Positions 23,601 to 36,579 of a stretch of 64,000 bases of DNA are shown here, piece by piece; within the stretch, counting starts at the first letter, position 1, and each line of letters starts with the position of its first letter. Position numbers and translations under genes: made by a program. The notes beneath the pieces were generated by a model. It did no database searches. It was not told where the DNA came from and saw only the letters and a list, made by a program, of their open reading frames with translations. Source of the DNA: Hericium rajendrae (lineage: Eukaryota > Basidiomycota > Agaricomycetes > Russulales > Hericiaceae); the NCBI GenBank assembly GCA_033439255.1, contig CM065880.1, positions 2,356,001-2,420,000 of the forward strand. The letters are read 5' to 3'.

Positions 23601-24166
23601 CACAGAATGCCCCGTATCCGTGTCCAACGCCACGGCCTCGCATGCCACCCTGTACGCCCCGTCCTCGCGCACGATCCCCACCCTTGCGCACGATTTCCAC
23701 CCTCGCGCGATCCACCCCACCCCGCACGCGCCTACGCCCTCTGTGCGGTCAATAGGTGCCGGCGCTGGCGCTTGTCATAGTCATGATTAGATTTTTGTAA
23801 CTTTGTACTTAATTATGATGAGAATAAATAAATGGATTTGACTTATACCTCGGTGTGACTTATATCATATGTATACTTCGGATAATGTGTATAGTTGCTG
23901 TATATCTCATAGATGTCATAGCATATAGCTTACCCTCACAAGGTAATATATTTGACATAGGCTACATAGGCTCTATAGCATGCAGAGACATGTATATAGT
24001 TTCCATAGCTATACTAAGTAGCTATATAGCATACATAGGTGGCATATATGGCTATGTAGTCTATATAGCTACTATAGATCTATAGATCTGCATAAGACTT
24101 GTATATAGCTCATGTAGCTTAGGTAATTATGGCTGATAGCTATATAAATTTGGACTTTCTCAGATG
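20697..24166 (-). mobile_element. CATCTGAG-family element, copy 4, complete, with a nested MITE
   Basis: Ends are CATCTGAGAAATTT and TTTCTCAGATG; target duplication CT (20695-20696, 24167-24168) inside the Gypsy integrase region. The orientation is reversed: TATA promoter on the minus strand at 21670-21677, transcript toward the left end. Predicted micro-exons (minus): 21448-21429 (20 nt), 21384-21362 (23 nt) and 21299-21278 (22 nt), separated by introns with GTAAGC/GTAAGT, TACTAAT or CTGAT, and TAG. Toward the right are GTAAGC (22081 region), stem-loop A (22123-22155) and a GC-rich domain to about 23760, interrupted by a TA-flanked element. No ORF of substance. Confidence 0.8.
22590..23162. 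mobile_element. 573-bp MITE with TGGGTA-rich inverted ends, TA target duplication
   Basis: TA (22588-22589) and TA (23163-23164) flank GTGAATGGCATGGGTAACCC at the left and its inverted counterpart at the right (GGGTTACCC...ATGCCATTCAC). Subterminal parts are tandem TGGGTA/TACCCA hexamers in both orientations; the centre is AT-rich with no ORF. TA duplication fits a Tc1/mariner-type MITE. The hexamer is not the fungal telomere repeat. Confidence 0.75.
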
Positions 24167-26961
24167 CTTCTGCAACTACCGTTAGGATGATTGGGTCCAA
24201 TGGCTTCCCTATGCTGAGTTCTTGCACAACCACTGTATCCATAGCACCACTAACTGAGCTCCATTTGAAATGCTCCTTGGCTATATTCCCACTGCCATCC
24301 CCACTGTCAACCCCACATCGTCTACACCTACTGTTGAAGATTGCTTCTGTCATCTTGAACAGCTTTGTACCGAGGTCCAGGCCAGCCTTCAAACAGCTGC
24401 TGACCTCATGAAGCGTAACAACCAGGACCATATGCATGACACCATCCACTTCCAGGTTGGTGACAAGGTCTGGCTCGATGGCAAGAACATCAAAACCACA
24501 CTGCCCAAAGCTAAGCTTGCTGATTGATGCCTGAGACCTTTTGAAATCACTGATGTCCTGGGCCCAGTCTCTTATCAACTGAAGCTGCCGCCCACCTGGC
24601 ATATCCACCCAATGTTCCACACATTGCTGTTGTCCCCTTACAAGGAAACCGATGCTCATGGTCTCAACTTCCCTGCACCACCACCTGACCTCGTGGAGAG
24701 TGAGGAAGAATATGAAGTTGAGTCTGTCCTTAATGCTCATCTCACCCGGAACAAACACAGCATTGAATATCTTGTCAAATGGGCAGGCTACCCTGATTCA
24801 GAAAATCAATGGCTTTCACATACCTCCCTCTCCACATCTGATAAATCTGTCAGAGCTATATATGACTATATTGCCTACATAGCTCTAATAGCCTGATAGC
24901 AGTCCTCTTTTCTTCATAGTGCTATATAGCTTGAAGGTCATCTATATAGAGCTATAGAGCCAGATAGGACAGCTATGTAGAGCTATCATAGCTATTATAG
25001 GTATCTTACTATAAGGCATAGGTATCATAGTTTAAAGTAGCTATAGAAGCTATGCTAACTATGTATCATATGTACACTATTTATGTTATAGATTATATGT
25101 ATGCTATTTATATTATATGTTCTTATGAAGGCTATATTAACTTTCTATGCTATATTTTATTTATCTGAATAAATTTACATTTATATAAATAATCTAAAGT
25201 TTACATCATAACTTAATATACAGATCATAGATAGAACAATTGAACACAAATTTATTTGATTGTTACAACATTACATACAACTCTATATTAATATAGATTA
25301 GTTAAAAGAATGCATATTATATACTATAATATAAATACTACAACTAATAATATAATTAAACAAAACTATACTACAGGAAGAATGAAAGGTATAAGATGCT
25401 TATCAAACTGTTAGAAAAGCAAATATCTATCAAGAGCTATAAGTATAACAACACCAAAGATATAACACAACAACTTACCTAAGCATAAAGAAAAGCAAAA
25501 TTGAAACCTAAGTCAACTATAAGACTACCAAACTATAACAAAGATATTATGAGTACGAGGTGCAAGACTAAAAGTAAATGTTCACCTTTAATGAAGATAA
25601 TAAGTGACGAGCAACAACAACGAAGGAAGCAGTGATGACGACGGAGAAAGCAGATGACGACGGAGAGAGCGACGATAGAGGAAGCAACGATGGAGGGAGC
25701 AGCAACGACGAGCAGGTAGGCGACAACAATGAAGGCGTCAATGTGGCAGGAGATCGTGGGAGTAAAGAGCAAGAGGGAAAGCACGTTGCGCACTGCCTTT
25801 TATAAGAATTCCGGGAGAAGCCGGGAACTATGGCTTGCCAAGCACCGGGTCACAGACTGGGTGCCAGACTTGACTAAGTAGCTTTTGCTGTCCAGGGATA
25901 CAACATGTAGTAGATACCTAGAAGCTTCATACATTGGTGTTGTATGTACAATAGATAGCTGTCATTTTTTTTTTTTAATTTATACAGTTTTATTTGATTT
26001 GTGGGGGCTCGAGAACTAAAGCTTCGCTCATTCGGTGGCTGAAGCACCAAACTCATGTCGAGACTTGTTGTCTGTCTCTCATTCCTCCTCCTCCTCCTCC
26101 TCCTCCTCTTCCCCCTTCTCATCGTTCCCTCCTTCTCTGACCGAATCAGTCGTATTAGCGGGACTAGCAGGGATGCAGAGGGCTCAAGGTAAGCAAAAAA
26201 AAAAAAAAAAACTTTATTATATGTCTTTTTATACTAATCAAGTGTCACTCATGTTCGAGTGACACTCATTGTTCCGACACTACGACACCTCCTACCACTT
26301 TCTAAAGCCCATCCGACACCTTCACTGTCCCCGCCGCCTTCACTTCACCCTCTTCGCCTTCCCAACGACACCACCAATGCCCCTCTTTGCCCGCACGTGC
26401 AACCTCAACCCCCCGCGCCCATGTGCCACATCACCCACATCCCACGCCATGGACTACGCATGACCACCGTGCCCCGCTGTCATGCTCACAACATGTTTCG
26501 AGCGCTAACATGAAGAAAAGGGCGGCGCATCACTCATTTCGCTTATAAAATGAGAAGAAGCAACGTCATGTAAGAATTTGCCAACCTGCATCAAAACCAT
26601 CCCACAAACACGCTGCACTCTCCCTAAAGCCTTATTCACGCTCCCTCTTGACTCCGCCCCTCATGCTCCAACACATCATGGCCTGGTTTGATTCTCTTCT
26701 TAATCCTGCTCCAGAACCTCGCTGGCCTGCTCCCACTGAGAATCTCCCTCCTCTCTTCCTAGCAGTCCATCATGATTTCCTGCGAAGCGTCACTACCGAG
26801 AGACTCAATTTTTACCTCGGAAGGAATCTCATCACTACCAACCCTAGATACCGTCTAACGGTTCTCAATGGGCCAGAGCCACCTGACCCTCGACGAATTC
26901 TTGAAGGTATGCAGGACATCGCCGACCAGATATCCATCGCTGCACATCGTCAGGAGCAGGA

Positions 26962-29678
26962 CATCTGAGAAAAGCACCAGTGGTATATGATACTATATAT
27001 CCTACATAGCTCTGATAGAGCCATAGGAGTCCTCTTTTCTGCATAGCCCCTTCATAGTAGTGAGGTAATCTATATAGAGCTATGATAGCTACCATAGTTA
27101 TCATAGCATCAGGCAGTAGCTATCATAGCTATCATAGCTGCTATAGCATATAGTAACTATCATGGCTATCATGGCTATCATGACTATGTCAGCTATATAG
27201 TATATCATATCATATCTAGCTAGTAAGACTGCTATTCACTCTATGTCACCTCTGACAAATATGTTAATTATAGAATATTATAAATTTATCAAAAAGAAAA
27301 TAAGAATAGTCTATATTATATTTGAAACATTCAAAACATCGAAAATTTAAAAGCATTATATTGCAAACAATATCCAATTACATTAAGCACAAACTACAGA
27401 CATTACTACAATATAATATACTACAAAACAAAATAACACTAAAAGATAAGATAGTACTGAAGATAAGATAAGATAGACTTAAAGATAAAAGATAAGATAA
27501 GACTCACTTCAAAGATAAGAAAAAGCGAAAATGATCTACAAGACAAAGTCAACAAATTAGTATACAAGGTAAAGATATATATAAAAACATAAGACTTACT
27601 TAAGATAATAAAAGCGAAAATGTATAAGTCTACAAAGAACAGTAGGGTTAGTGAACAATGAAACAACATGATAACAACATAACAGCTTACTGAACATCAC
27701 AAAGTTGAAGCAAAAGAAGAGAGCACGACGAAAAACAGGGGATGGTGGTGGTAAGAAAGAGAGAGAGGAAGCGCGTCGTGCATGTCTTATATAGACGTGG
27801 TGATCGGAGCGTCAAATATAGCTTGGCGAGACCAGGCCGGGCATTGCCGGGCATCGTGCCAGAGGCTGGCCGTTAGATTCCACTAAGTGGATTTTGATGC
27901 CTCCGAGTATGTTGTACAGTAGCTACATAGATAGATCATTCATTGTATTTCAGCCGATGTTCTGTATCTTGTCATCTTTTTCGTGAATTAAATCGATTTT
28001 ATTTGATTTGTTAGAGTCGAAACCGCGAGACGCAACAGTCGACAGCTGTTGTGGCTGAAAGTTGTCGCGCGACTTGTGCTTGCAACACTCCCTCCATCTC
28101 TCCCTCCATCTCTCCCTTCATCTCTCTCTCTCTCCATACACGTGGCTGTCCTCAACACTCGGGAGGGGCTTATTAGATGGCTTGAGAGCTAACAGGTAAG
28201 TAAAAAAAGTCTATCATTCGCTTCTCGTACTAACACAGCGAGTATCGCTCGTTCACCGAGCGATACTCGTGCTCTCGTTCTTGCAACTGCACGTACCACG
28301 CCCCCACCCCCTTCGACACTCCGCATCCACGTCCACCAGCCTGCTGCAGCCCCGCCCTTCCGAGTTCTGACAACGCTGTCCGCATCTGCGTCGTCGTGCC
28401 TCGTTGCTGTGGCAACGGGGCACGATACATCATTTTGGCCATCTGCGCCCGTCCGCTCCTCGCATCCCCTCAACAAGCCCCTGCATGCCCTCAACAGGGC
28501 CATGCGGGCTCATCACCTCATTAGGGCCATGCCACAGCACTTCCGCCGTGTCCGCAACGTGCTGGCGGCCGTGACATGTGGCTGTGCATATACGGGCACG
28601 TATGCCCGTGGGTGGCCTCGCCAGCGCGTGCACGCCCTCACCACGCACGTCTACGCAAGAATGCAAAGGCGACACATGAACCAAGCCCACGCAGGGTCCC
28701 GGCTGCATGCACGCACTCCTGCACGCGAGTGCACGACCACCCTCGGTCCCTCTAGCGTGTGCATGCCCACGCACGGCACGCGCGAGGACCGAGCTTTCGA
28801 CTGCACCTGCAAGCCCATGCGAGCACCCCTGCGGCCATGCACCCATGTGCACCCTCGCGTGCCCGGACAGTGCGTGGACCACGTTTGCCCAGCTCTCGCA
28901 CACGACCACGTGACCACCGGGCCCATACGAGCATGAGCATGGCCATGCCAGCTCGCACATGGCCACCTACGACCCGCGCGCCTGTGCACAACCCGTGCAT
29001 CGATGCCCCGTCATGGCCCCCGCATGACCATCTCGTCCCGCGCATGCGCGCACAGCCACGCACAACCACGCCGGATGCGCGCTGCTGCGTATGGTCGCGC
29101 CGGCACATGCCAATCCTCGCCAAGCATGCATCTGCTTACGCTCGGCAGTGTGCAACATGCGTGTGTGCCTCACTCCCTCACGTGCCCCGGACCGCGCGCC
29201 CCTGCCCCCGACTGCTTGCGACAGCGGTTCGTGTCGCGCATATCCCGACATGACATCCGCTCCGGTGCGGTGACGCATATGCTGCTGTGTCTTACCGCGC
29301 GAGGATGCGAGGCCCGTTGGAGCCTTCATTTACTAGTCATCCAGTGTAACCTTTCATAGTTATCTTGCCTGTAGTAGTCTACCACTTGAATATAAGAAAT
29401 TCTTGACTTATGTCTTGACTGCCTATCTGACTTATGATAGTGGTTATAGTAGCCATAGTACCTATAGTTTTCCTAAGCAAGTATGATAATTATATGTATG
29501 TGACACCTCTGGCTATAGAGGCTATGGCACCCTATGCATTTAGCACTTCATGCTATAGAGGCTATCATAGGCCCCATAGCTCCACATAGCTGAATAGTCC
29601 AAGTTCATAGCTCCAATAGCTCTCTGATAGGGCCCATAATAGGACTTGCTGCTATATAAAAAACACATTTCTCAGATG
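26962..29678 (-). mobile_element. CATCTGAG-family element, copy 1, complete, in the left LTR
   Basis: Ends are CATCTGAGAAAAG and TTTCTCAGATG; target duplication GA (26960-26961, 29679-29680). The uninterrupted site is seen in the sister LTR near 58118. Promoter on the minus strand at 27786-27793; micro-exons on the minus strand read ACTTATACATTTTCGCTTTT and ATCATTTTCGCTTTTTC within canonical introns. On the other side lie GTAAGT (28196), TACTAAC, stem-loop A (28240-28268), an X-box-like palindrome (about 28396-28422) and a GC-rich domain to about 29340. It belongs to the same subfamily as copy 5. Confidence 0.85.
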
Positions 29679-29897
29679 GAGATCGAGACCGAACTGGTCT
29701 TCGATGACCGTTCCTTTGTAACGTTGACTGATACGGATGTAGGGGACCTCCGACTGGAGGTAAAAAGGCATGAGAATGATGACATCCCCAGCATCATGGC
29801 TGCTGCATTCCCTGCCACACTCTCTGCTGCCCAATTCCCTCCTTCCATTCTGGCCACCCCGAGTGCTCCCGCATTAGCTTCACCCCTGCCTACGCCA

Positions 29898-32687
29898 CAT
29901 CTGAGAAAGTCCAAATTTATATAGCTATCAGCTATAATTACCTAAGTTATATGAGCTATATACAAGTCTTATACAGATATATAGATCTATAGTAGCTATA
30001 TAGATTATATAGCCTTATATGCCATCTATGTATGCTATATAGCTACTTAGCATAGCTATGGGAGCTATAGACATGTCTCTACATGCTATAGAGCCTATGT
30101 AACCTATGTCAACTATAGAACCTTGTAAATGTAAGCTATATATGCTATGATATCTATGAGATGTACAGCAACTATACACATTATCCAGAGTATACATGTC
30201 ATATAATGCACACAAAAGGTGAATCAAATCCATATTTATTATTCAAGTCATGACTACTCTACTACAAAGATTTCAAAGTTCTAATTATAACGAGAACCGG
30301 CAGATGCCATTAAGCGCCATGAAGCGCCGACGCTTGTCAAGCGCGCAGGCGCAGAGGGCGCGAATACGATGACGCGTGCGCATGCGGCGGGACGCGCGGG
30401 CGCGGGGATAGCGCGCGAAAACAGGGCGTTTCGCAGGCGTGCGAGATGGCGCAGGAGCACGGCGTGTTAGACGCAGATGCGGAGTATCGCGCGGCCATGC
30501 TGGGCGGTCTGCACGCGCGTCGAGCGTTAAGCGCGCGGGGCGTGTGCGCACATGCGGCGTGTCGAGCCGGGATGCGGACCGGGAGCGGGCATTGCGGGAG
30601 AGCGCGCGGCATTGAGCGCGCGACGGGATGCGGGTGCATCCGGGGCGTAGGATACGAACGCGGCGGGGCGTTGAGTGCGCGTGCTGGGCGTTGCGTGCGT
30701 ATCCAAGGCCCGAACTGGCCGGGACACGTGAGCGCGGGCTGCTGTGCCCGTATCCGGGGCGGGGGGGACGAGCGCGGGACGTGATTCGCAGGGGCGGGCT
30801 TGAGGCGTGCATGCGGGGGCGCGGGGCACGCGTGCTGGGTGCTGTGCGCAGGCATAGGGCGTTGTGCGCGTCGGCGGGGCGTTGCGAGCACAGGGTGTTA
30901 CTCGGAGAACGGGGCTTTGCGGGGCGTGGGGCGAACGTGCGGGGCGTGGGGCGAACGTGCGGGGTCGCGGGCCATGGGCACGAACGACGTCCGAGTCCCG
31001 TTGCCACGGCAACGGGACCCTACGACGCAGATACGCGCGGACGTCGAGGGCACGGGCCGTGACATGGCCCGGGCGTGCACGTCATTGACGACGCGCAGAC
31101 TGGGGTGCCGGTGTCGTGGCACATCGGGCGCAGGGTGTTGAGGTTGCACGCGCGGGCAACCAGGGCCGTTGGCGGCGCCGTTGGGAAGGCGGCGGGGATA
31201 GCGGGGACATATGATAGGCGTCGGGGTCGTACAGGTGTCGATGGAAGGCGTGGATGTGTCGAAAGAACGAGTGTCGCTCGAAATCGAGCGACACTCTTGA
31301 TTAGTATGAAAGAACAATAATAAAAGCTTTTTTTACTCACCTATAGCCCTCTCTATCTGTTACAGATCCATCTCGGCCGTGTTGATAGTCGATAGATAAG
31401 AAAAGCAAGCGAGGAAGGCAGGAAATAGGGAGGAGGAGAAGGGAATCTGAGGGAAAGTGGGTGAGAAGAAGTAAGTCTCGACGCGTTAACTCAGGGCTTC
31501 AGCCACCGAATGCGCGAAGAGACATAACAAATCAAATAAAACAGCGAAAAATACAAAAAAAGGACCACGAGCTATGGTTTGCATATCTACATAGAATACA
31601 TGAGCCAAGTCGGTAACAAGTGGACAATATATTACTGGGCAGCAGGGTCATTTTAACGAAATCTGATAATTAGTCTCTGACGCAGCGATCGGCAACGCCC
31701 GGCAGCCACGATTCTCGGCTTCGCCCGGGATTCGTATATAAGGATCGCACGACGCGCCTTCCTCTTGCTCTTTAACCCCCATGTCCTGCCACGTCGATGC
31801 CCGTCGTCGTCATTTGCTCGCTCGTCGTTATTATTTGCTCGCTCGTCATCGTTATTGCTCTGTCGTCGTTGTTGCTACTCGCCGCTGCTGTCTTGAGTAA
31901 GGTAAGTTTTTATTCTTAGTCTCTTATAGCTTATACTAATATCTTAATCCTTATTACACTGCTTTACAGTAAGCTTTGTTATATTATATACTGATGTCTT
32001 CAAGTAGTCTTTAGCATTTCGCTTTTTTGTTAGTTTGGTAAGCTTTTATATTTTATCTTTGTTATCCTTTAACATTAATGTCTTCTTTTCTTGATTAGAT
32101 TTTCGCTTTTTGTGATCATTGTAAGTCTTTATGTAGTCTTTTATATTAGTTTTGACTAATGCTTATGTTTTATAGAAGTCTATCTAAATGTCTTATATAG
32201 TTTAGTGTAGTATATTATAATGTTGTAGTTGGTCAATGAAAATTTATGTTTATGCTTATAATGAATATGAGTATCTTGTGCTATGATGAAGCTTTATGGA
32301 ATCTAGTTGAACTATAGATTCACATGAAAAATGTATTATGTATAGATAGTACATAGTGAGCTAACATAATATAAATAGAATAGGCTCTATAATCTACAAA
32401 TAATACATAGTAAGCTAGTATAGTATAGATAATATAAGCTTTGTAGTCTTTATATTAAAGTTAGACTACATAGCTTCTATACCTAAGTCTATAGTTATAT
32501 AGTTATCATAGCAGTCCTTGTAGCTCTATAGCTATCATAGTACTCTATAGCTATCCCTAGTAGCTACATAGCACTCTATAGACTAGGGCTCTCTATGGCC
32601 AGATATATACAAAAGAGGGTAGCTATGGAGTTATGCAACCTATATAAGATATAAAGATCTCTATAGCTACCCAAAATTTCTCAGATG
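29898..32687 (+). mobile_element. CATCTGAG-family element, copy 2, complete, in the left LTR
   Basis: Ends are CATCTGAGAAAG and TTTCTCAGATG; target duplication CA (29896-29897, 32688-32689); the empty site is in the right LTR near 58341. The GC-rich domain (30290-31260) is followed by an X-box palindrome (30995-31018), stem-loop A (31269-31296, with GTGTC/GACAC in place of GTATC/GATAC), a minus-strand 5' splice-like signal (GTGAGT, about 31338), the promoter TATATAAG (31735-31742) and micro-exons such as CATTTCGCTTTTTTG and ATTTTCGCTTTTTGTG. A short ORF starting MSCHVDARRR follows the TATA box, but its ATG is not conserved in all copies. Confidence 0.85.
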
Positions 32688-33549
32688 CAACACTTCCTGA
32701 GATCAGTACCAACCCGATGTTCCATGCCCCTGGTATCATCACCATTATTCCCAAAGGGCCCTTCAGCCACATCTATGCTCGACAGTTCCATCAGTGCACC
32801 GGCTATGTCTGGGCCCCCTCCTCTGTTGATCTCCCTTTTAACTTCATGACCGTCCAGCTCATCACCGGAAACCTGCACTTCCCCTGGATCTCAGTCGTTA
32901 AGCCGATGATGCTCATTTGCAAAGGCCAGTTCATCTTGTTGATCTCGGACATCGAAGGATCCTGTGCCTATGGCACTATCAAGGAACTCCTCTCGGTGAC
33001 GGATACCTGGGCCGTTTGGAGAGTAAGACGTATGAAGGTTGTGGACGATCTCGGGCCTGATTGGGGGGAGGAGCCAGCCAGCCCTGATCCCGATTCCACT
33101 TATGGATCTGGGTGCATCACCGTGGTCGTGCCACGTCATTGGTGCATCGGAGAAGGAAGAGAGAGGCAGAGGCTTACCAGAGATGGGGCAGAGGCAAAGG
33201 ATCGGCTCAAGCCTTACGATCCACTGGACCTTTTTCACTGCATATACGAGGCCTCCACATATGCGACATCCTACAGCGGCCACTGCGAGCCTGCAGTCTT
33301 TGATCACATGCGCAAGGCCTGCCAGATCAAGAAGATCGCCATCGAGGCTGGAACTGCGAGGATGGATGTCGATGTAAAGGAGTGGGTTCGGAACGAGCCT
33401 CCTCGGGCCGAGTTTCATCCGACCATAGGAGACCCTTACGCCTAAAAGGGACTGGTCATGTTCTTTGTCATATGTTTCCTGCACTCTGTCTTCGTCATGA
33501 TGCTACATCACCTATGTTCTCTCATTTTCCTTCTGATTTGTTTGGTCTC

Positions 33550-33754
33550 TGACTCATACGTCTGAGCGTTGACTCATTATGACTCTTACCTTCGTTTGAC
33601 TCTTCCTGACTCACTATCCTGACTGACTCATCTCCTAGTCACCTACTTCGACTCACCCTTACTATACATGACTAGGAATGACTCACTCATTTCATCTATC
33701 CCTTTTGATACATTTCTTACCCACGCAGCCATAGGAGCTCTTAGGGTATATAAA
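33550..33754 (+). promoter_or_regulatory. Gypsy LTR promoter with five Gcn4/AP-1-type sites and TATA box
   Basis: Exact TGACTCA occurs at 33550-33556, 33570-33576, 33607-33613, 33624-33630 and 33679-33685, with further TGACTCT near-matches between. TATATAAA is at 33747-33754. TGACTCA is the binding site of Gcn4/Cpc1-type bZIP activators of amino-acid starvation responses and of AP-1 factors. The right LTR keeps the same arrangement (about 62127-62331). Confidence 0.7.
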
Positions 33755-34455
33755 GGCTGTTCCTGTAACACCAAATTCAAGTATCTTTGCCCCCAGTTTG
33801 TACGTCAGAATCCTCTAAGGTTCTCATCTACAATCAAATTCTGGTCAAGTTGCTTCACAAGCACTTTCAATCCACGTTATTCTACAAATTCATGTTGACG
33901 TCCAATCCATAAAGATACGAATCCAAGCAGTTATCATTCCACGTATATGCATGCTCAGTCCAATCATCAATATTCACATCCTACGAGTCATCGTACTTTT
34001 GATCATTGTCCATCGAGTGACAGTGTTCTACGAACTTCTTCATCACATCGCATACCCTTCACCTCCGTCTCTCACAGCCATAATCCTTGGCAAGTCGCAT
34101 TCACACCAGAAGTAGAAGACAAATCCATCCCTCATCGAACAACTAGGAGTTCTCGGAAAAGTTACCGGAAAACCCAGACACCCCTAGGTCGGAAACCACT
34201 TTTCAGCGTGACATCATTGGAGCCCACTGCGAGGGAGTCGGTTTGTTCTTCTGACTGGTAAACAATCTGAAAGCCAGGAACACGGCTTCATCATCGTTCA
34301 GCTTATACCATGCTCCATCACCATCTGGATCTTCTGATACCGAAGTCCCATCCAGAGGATCGACTCCAACAACACTCGCATCAGATCTCATCAGTTCTCC
34401 AAGCTCTCTAAACCCAACGTCCGGCTCAAGTGAAGCAGGAATCAGTACCCTTCCA

Positions 34456-36126
34456 TTGTCAGGATCATCACCGAGTTCGGTACCTCTGAGTACCCTTTCA
34501 AACTCTCCACCGTCTGCAGGAGCATCAATCTCGCCAGTCGGGAGCCCTGCTTCTCATCCTAGTCCAGTCCAGAATTCACCTGATTTATCCCTAGTTACTC
34601 CATTACTGCCATCACCTCCGCCCACACCTCCGATCCAGAATCCACCCGATTTATCCCTAGTTACTCCATTACTGCCATCACCTCCACCTACACCACCGAT
34701 CCTAGCCACAATGAACGTGAACATCCCAGCAGGACAAGGTATCGGTCCAGCAGTGAATCCAAATGTAGGAGGTGCACCTGTAGCTCCAGCAGGACAAGGA
34801 GTCCAGCCACAAGCTGGGCAAGGTGCTCAAGCTCAGGTTGGCCAGGGAATGCAACCCCAAGCAGTAGCCCCAGTACCATCAATCTTGACTCTCCCCCTTC
34901 CAGGAACAAAGAATGCCCCGATCAAATTCAAGGGAGAGTACAATTATGTGGAGAAGTTCGTAGACCACTTCGAGCAGCTGTGCAATCAGAACAATGTTGT
35001 CCTAGATGCTGAAAAATGCATATCTATCACTCAGTACTGTTCACGAGAAGTCACTGAGTTCATCGAGGGTCTGGAGAGTTATCGAGCAAACAATTGGAAC
35101 AATCTCAAGTCCGATCTTCTCAAGTATTATGATGCAGACCTATGTGACCAGCGATTTAAGAAGAGGGACCTAGCAAAGTACGTCAGTCAAACTAAACATA
35201 AGAGAATGGGGAACCTAGCCTCTTGGAAGAAGTACACCCAGGGATTCATCAAGATTGCAGGATGGCTCCTCCAGAAAAACAAAATCATGCAAGCAGAGCA
35301 TGCAGCATTCTTTTGGCGAGGGATCGGATGGGAATTTCGCAAGATAATAGAAGCACAATATTTGTCTTCTCATCCAAATCACAACTGTTCCCAACCCTAT
35401 GACATGCAGGCAGTCGAAGCTATCGCGGAAACCATGTTGACCCGAAATCATTTTGATGACATCCTTGATGAAAGCAGTGATGAGGACCCCACAGATTGGA
35501 GTGGGAGTGATGACTCAGAAGATGAAAACTCATCAGATGAAGATACCCACCTCAATGAGCACTGGCGTGGCAAGAAAGCAAGGCACAATCGCAAGAAGAT
35601 GACTCCTAAAAAGAAGAGAGTCAGATACGCAGATGATGAAGAAGTAGAATACAAAGCTCCATGGTCGAACACGCCGCCTCCATCCCGACAAGCCCCGAGC
35701 AATCAAGACACTATGGAAGACCTGATCCAGCAACTCAGTCAGCTCAGCATCAATGACCCTCAGTATGCAATGGTTTATTACAGGGCCTTACGGTTGGACA
35801 AGATCATAACTGAAATTATGCCACCTCCAGCAGTAAAGGGTCAGGGGGCAACTCTGAATGCTGAGCCCAGACGGCTGCCCACTCCACCTCCAAGAACCCC
35901 GTGGCCGAGAGACCCACCTCCACACATAGGAAACAATAATTCAGGAGGATCTGGGAGTACCACATTTCCACCCAACCGCAGAAATGAGATGACTTGCTAT
36001 GGATGTGGAGACCAAGGACATGGACTGAATAACTACAGAAGGTTGGAGGAATTAATCAGCCAAGGAACATTAGCCCGTGATGCTCAGAGAAGGATCACCC
36101 ATGGGAACGGAGCCTTTATTAGATGA
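34456..36126 (+). CDS. Gag-like ORF of the Gypsy element (fossil)
   Basis: The ORF has a Pro/Ser-rich N-terminus with PAGQG/QAGQG repeats, then a retrotransposon Gag core (IKFKGEYNYVEKFVDHFEQL, WNNLKSDLLKYYDAD, LASWKKYTQGFIKIAGWLL), an acidic linker and a zinc-knuckle-like CYGCGDQGHG near the C-terminus. It would form the particle shell and bind element RNA. It is followed by the protease region in the same orientation. Confidence 0.8.
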   Translation: MSGSSPSSVPLSTLSNSPPSAGASISPVGSPASHPSPVQNSPDLSLVTPLLPSPPPTPPIQNPPDLSLVTPLLPSPPPTPPILATMNVNIPAGQGIGPAVNPNVGGAPVAPAGQGVQPQAGQGAQAQVGQGMQPQAVAPVPSILTLPLPGTKNAPIKFKGEYNYVEKFVDHFEQLCNQNNVVLDAEKCISITQYCSREVTEFIEGLESYRANNWNNLKSDLLKYYDADLCDQRFKKRDLAKYVSQTKHKRMGNLASWKKYTQGFIKIAGWLLQKNKIMQAEHAAFFWRGIGWEFRKIIEAQYLSSHPNHNCSQPYDMQAVEAIAETMLTRNHFDDILDESSDEDPTDWSGSDDSEDENSSDEDTHLNEHWRGKKARHNRKKMTPKKKRVRYADDEEVEYKAPWSNTPPPSRQAPSNQDTMEDLIQQLSQLSINDPQYAMVYYRALRLDKIITEIMPPPAVKGQGATLNAEPRRLPTPPPRTPWPRDPPPHIGNNNSGGSGSTTFPPNRRNEMTCYGCGDQGHGLNNYRRLEELISQGTLARDAQRRITHGNGAFIR

Positions 36127-36579
36127 TTCCAAGATGAAACAATCATCGCAGCAGCAGCGCGAGAGCAGGCTGAACAACAAGCACCTGCGCAAAGCACACC
36201 GATCGCACGAACAAACCTGATTCAAGTGATCGAGTATGAGCGAGAATCTGACAATGAAGATGGAGGAGTGTTTTTGATGGCAGGAGATACTGACGAGGAA
36301 GACTATTTGGCTTATTCAGTGGAACGATCCCCAAAGAGCACTTCACAAGCTCGGCGAACCACCTTTGATGGAGTATATCCTCCAAAGAGACCTGCAACAG
36401 TAAAACCCTCTGGAAAGGCTACAGGAAGTACGCCTACACTCAAGAATGTGCCTCGTACTTCTCAGGCCCCACGAATTCCAGGCAAACAAGTAGGACATCC
36501 AAGAAATGGTCCTATTACGTGAAGTTCAAGAAACGAGGAAAAGGGAAAGGCACCAGAGCCACGCACAGAATGTGAGGAT

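Larger units (their letters stand above)
20069..24834 (+). mobile_element. Ty3/Gypsy chromovirus fragment (integrase to chromodomain), fossil
   Basis: Integrase zinc-binding remains (ICDYVDGCAACQ), the catalytic core (DITSDFIIKLP, LISDYGPQYAGK, STAYHPQTDGKSERVNQE) and, after 24.27 kb, the C-terminal part with a GDKVWLDGKN strand and a chromodomain (IEYLVKWAGYPDSENQW). Gag, protease and reverse transcriptase are absent. It is interrupted by a DNA element at 20697-24166 and again at 24835, beyond which its end lies outside the window. It is broken in several places and older than the elements inserted in it. Confidence 0.75.
26478..34213 (+). repeat. Left LTR of the Gypsy element, with two inserted DNA elements
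   Basis: Without the insertions at 26962-29678 and 29898-32687 the LTR is about 2.2 kb. The U3 part carries a long coding-like stretch in the sense direction (starting near 26669 with MAWFDSLLNP, ending at 33445), interrupted by the insertions. Downstream come five TGACTCA sites (33550-33685), TATATAAA at 33747-33754 and the R/U5 part. The ORF is shared with the right LTR and matches no family I know. Confidence 0.8.

Noticed and set aside
31786-31908. Small conserved protein starting MSCHVDA after the element promoter
   Set aside because: Copy 3 keeps the ATG but copies 0, 4 and X do not, and the downstream translation follows GTC/GTT repeats; not supported as a gene.
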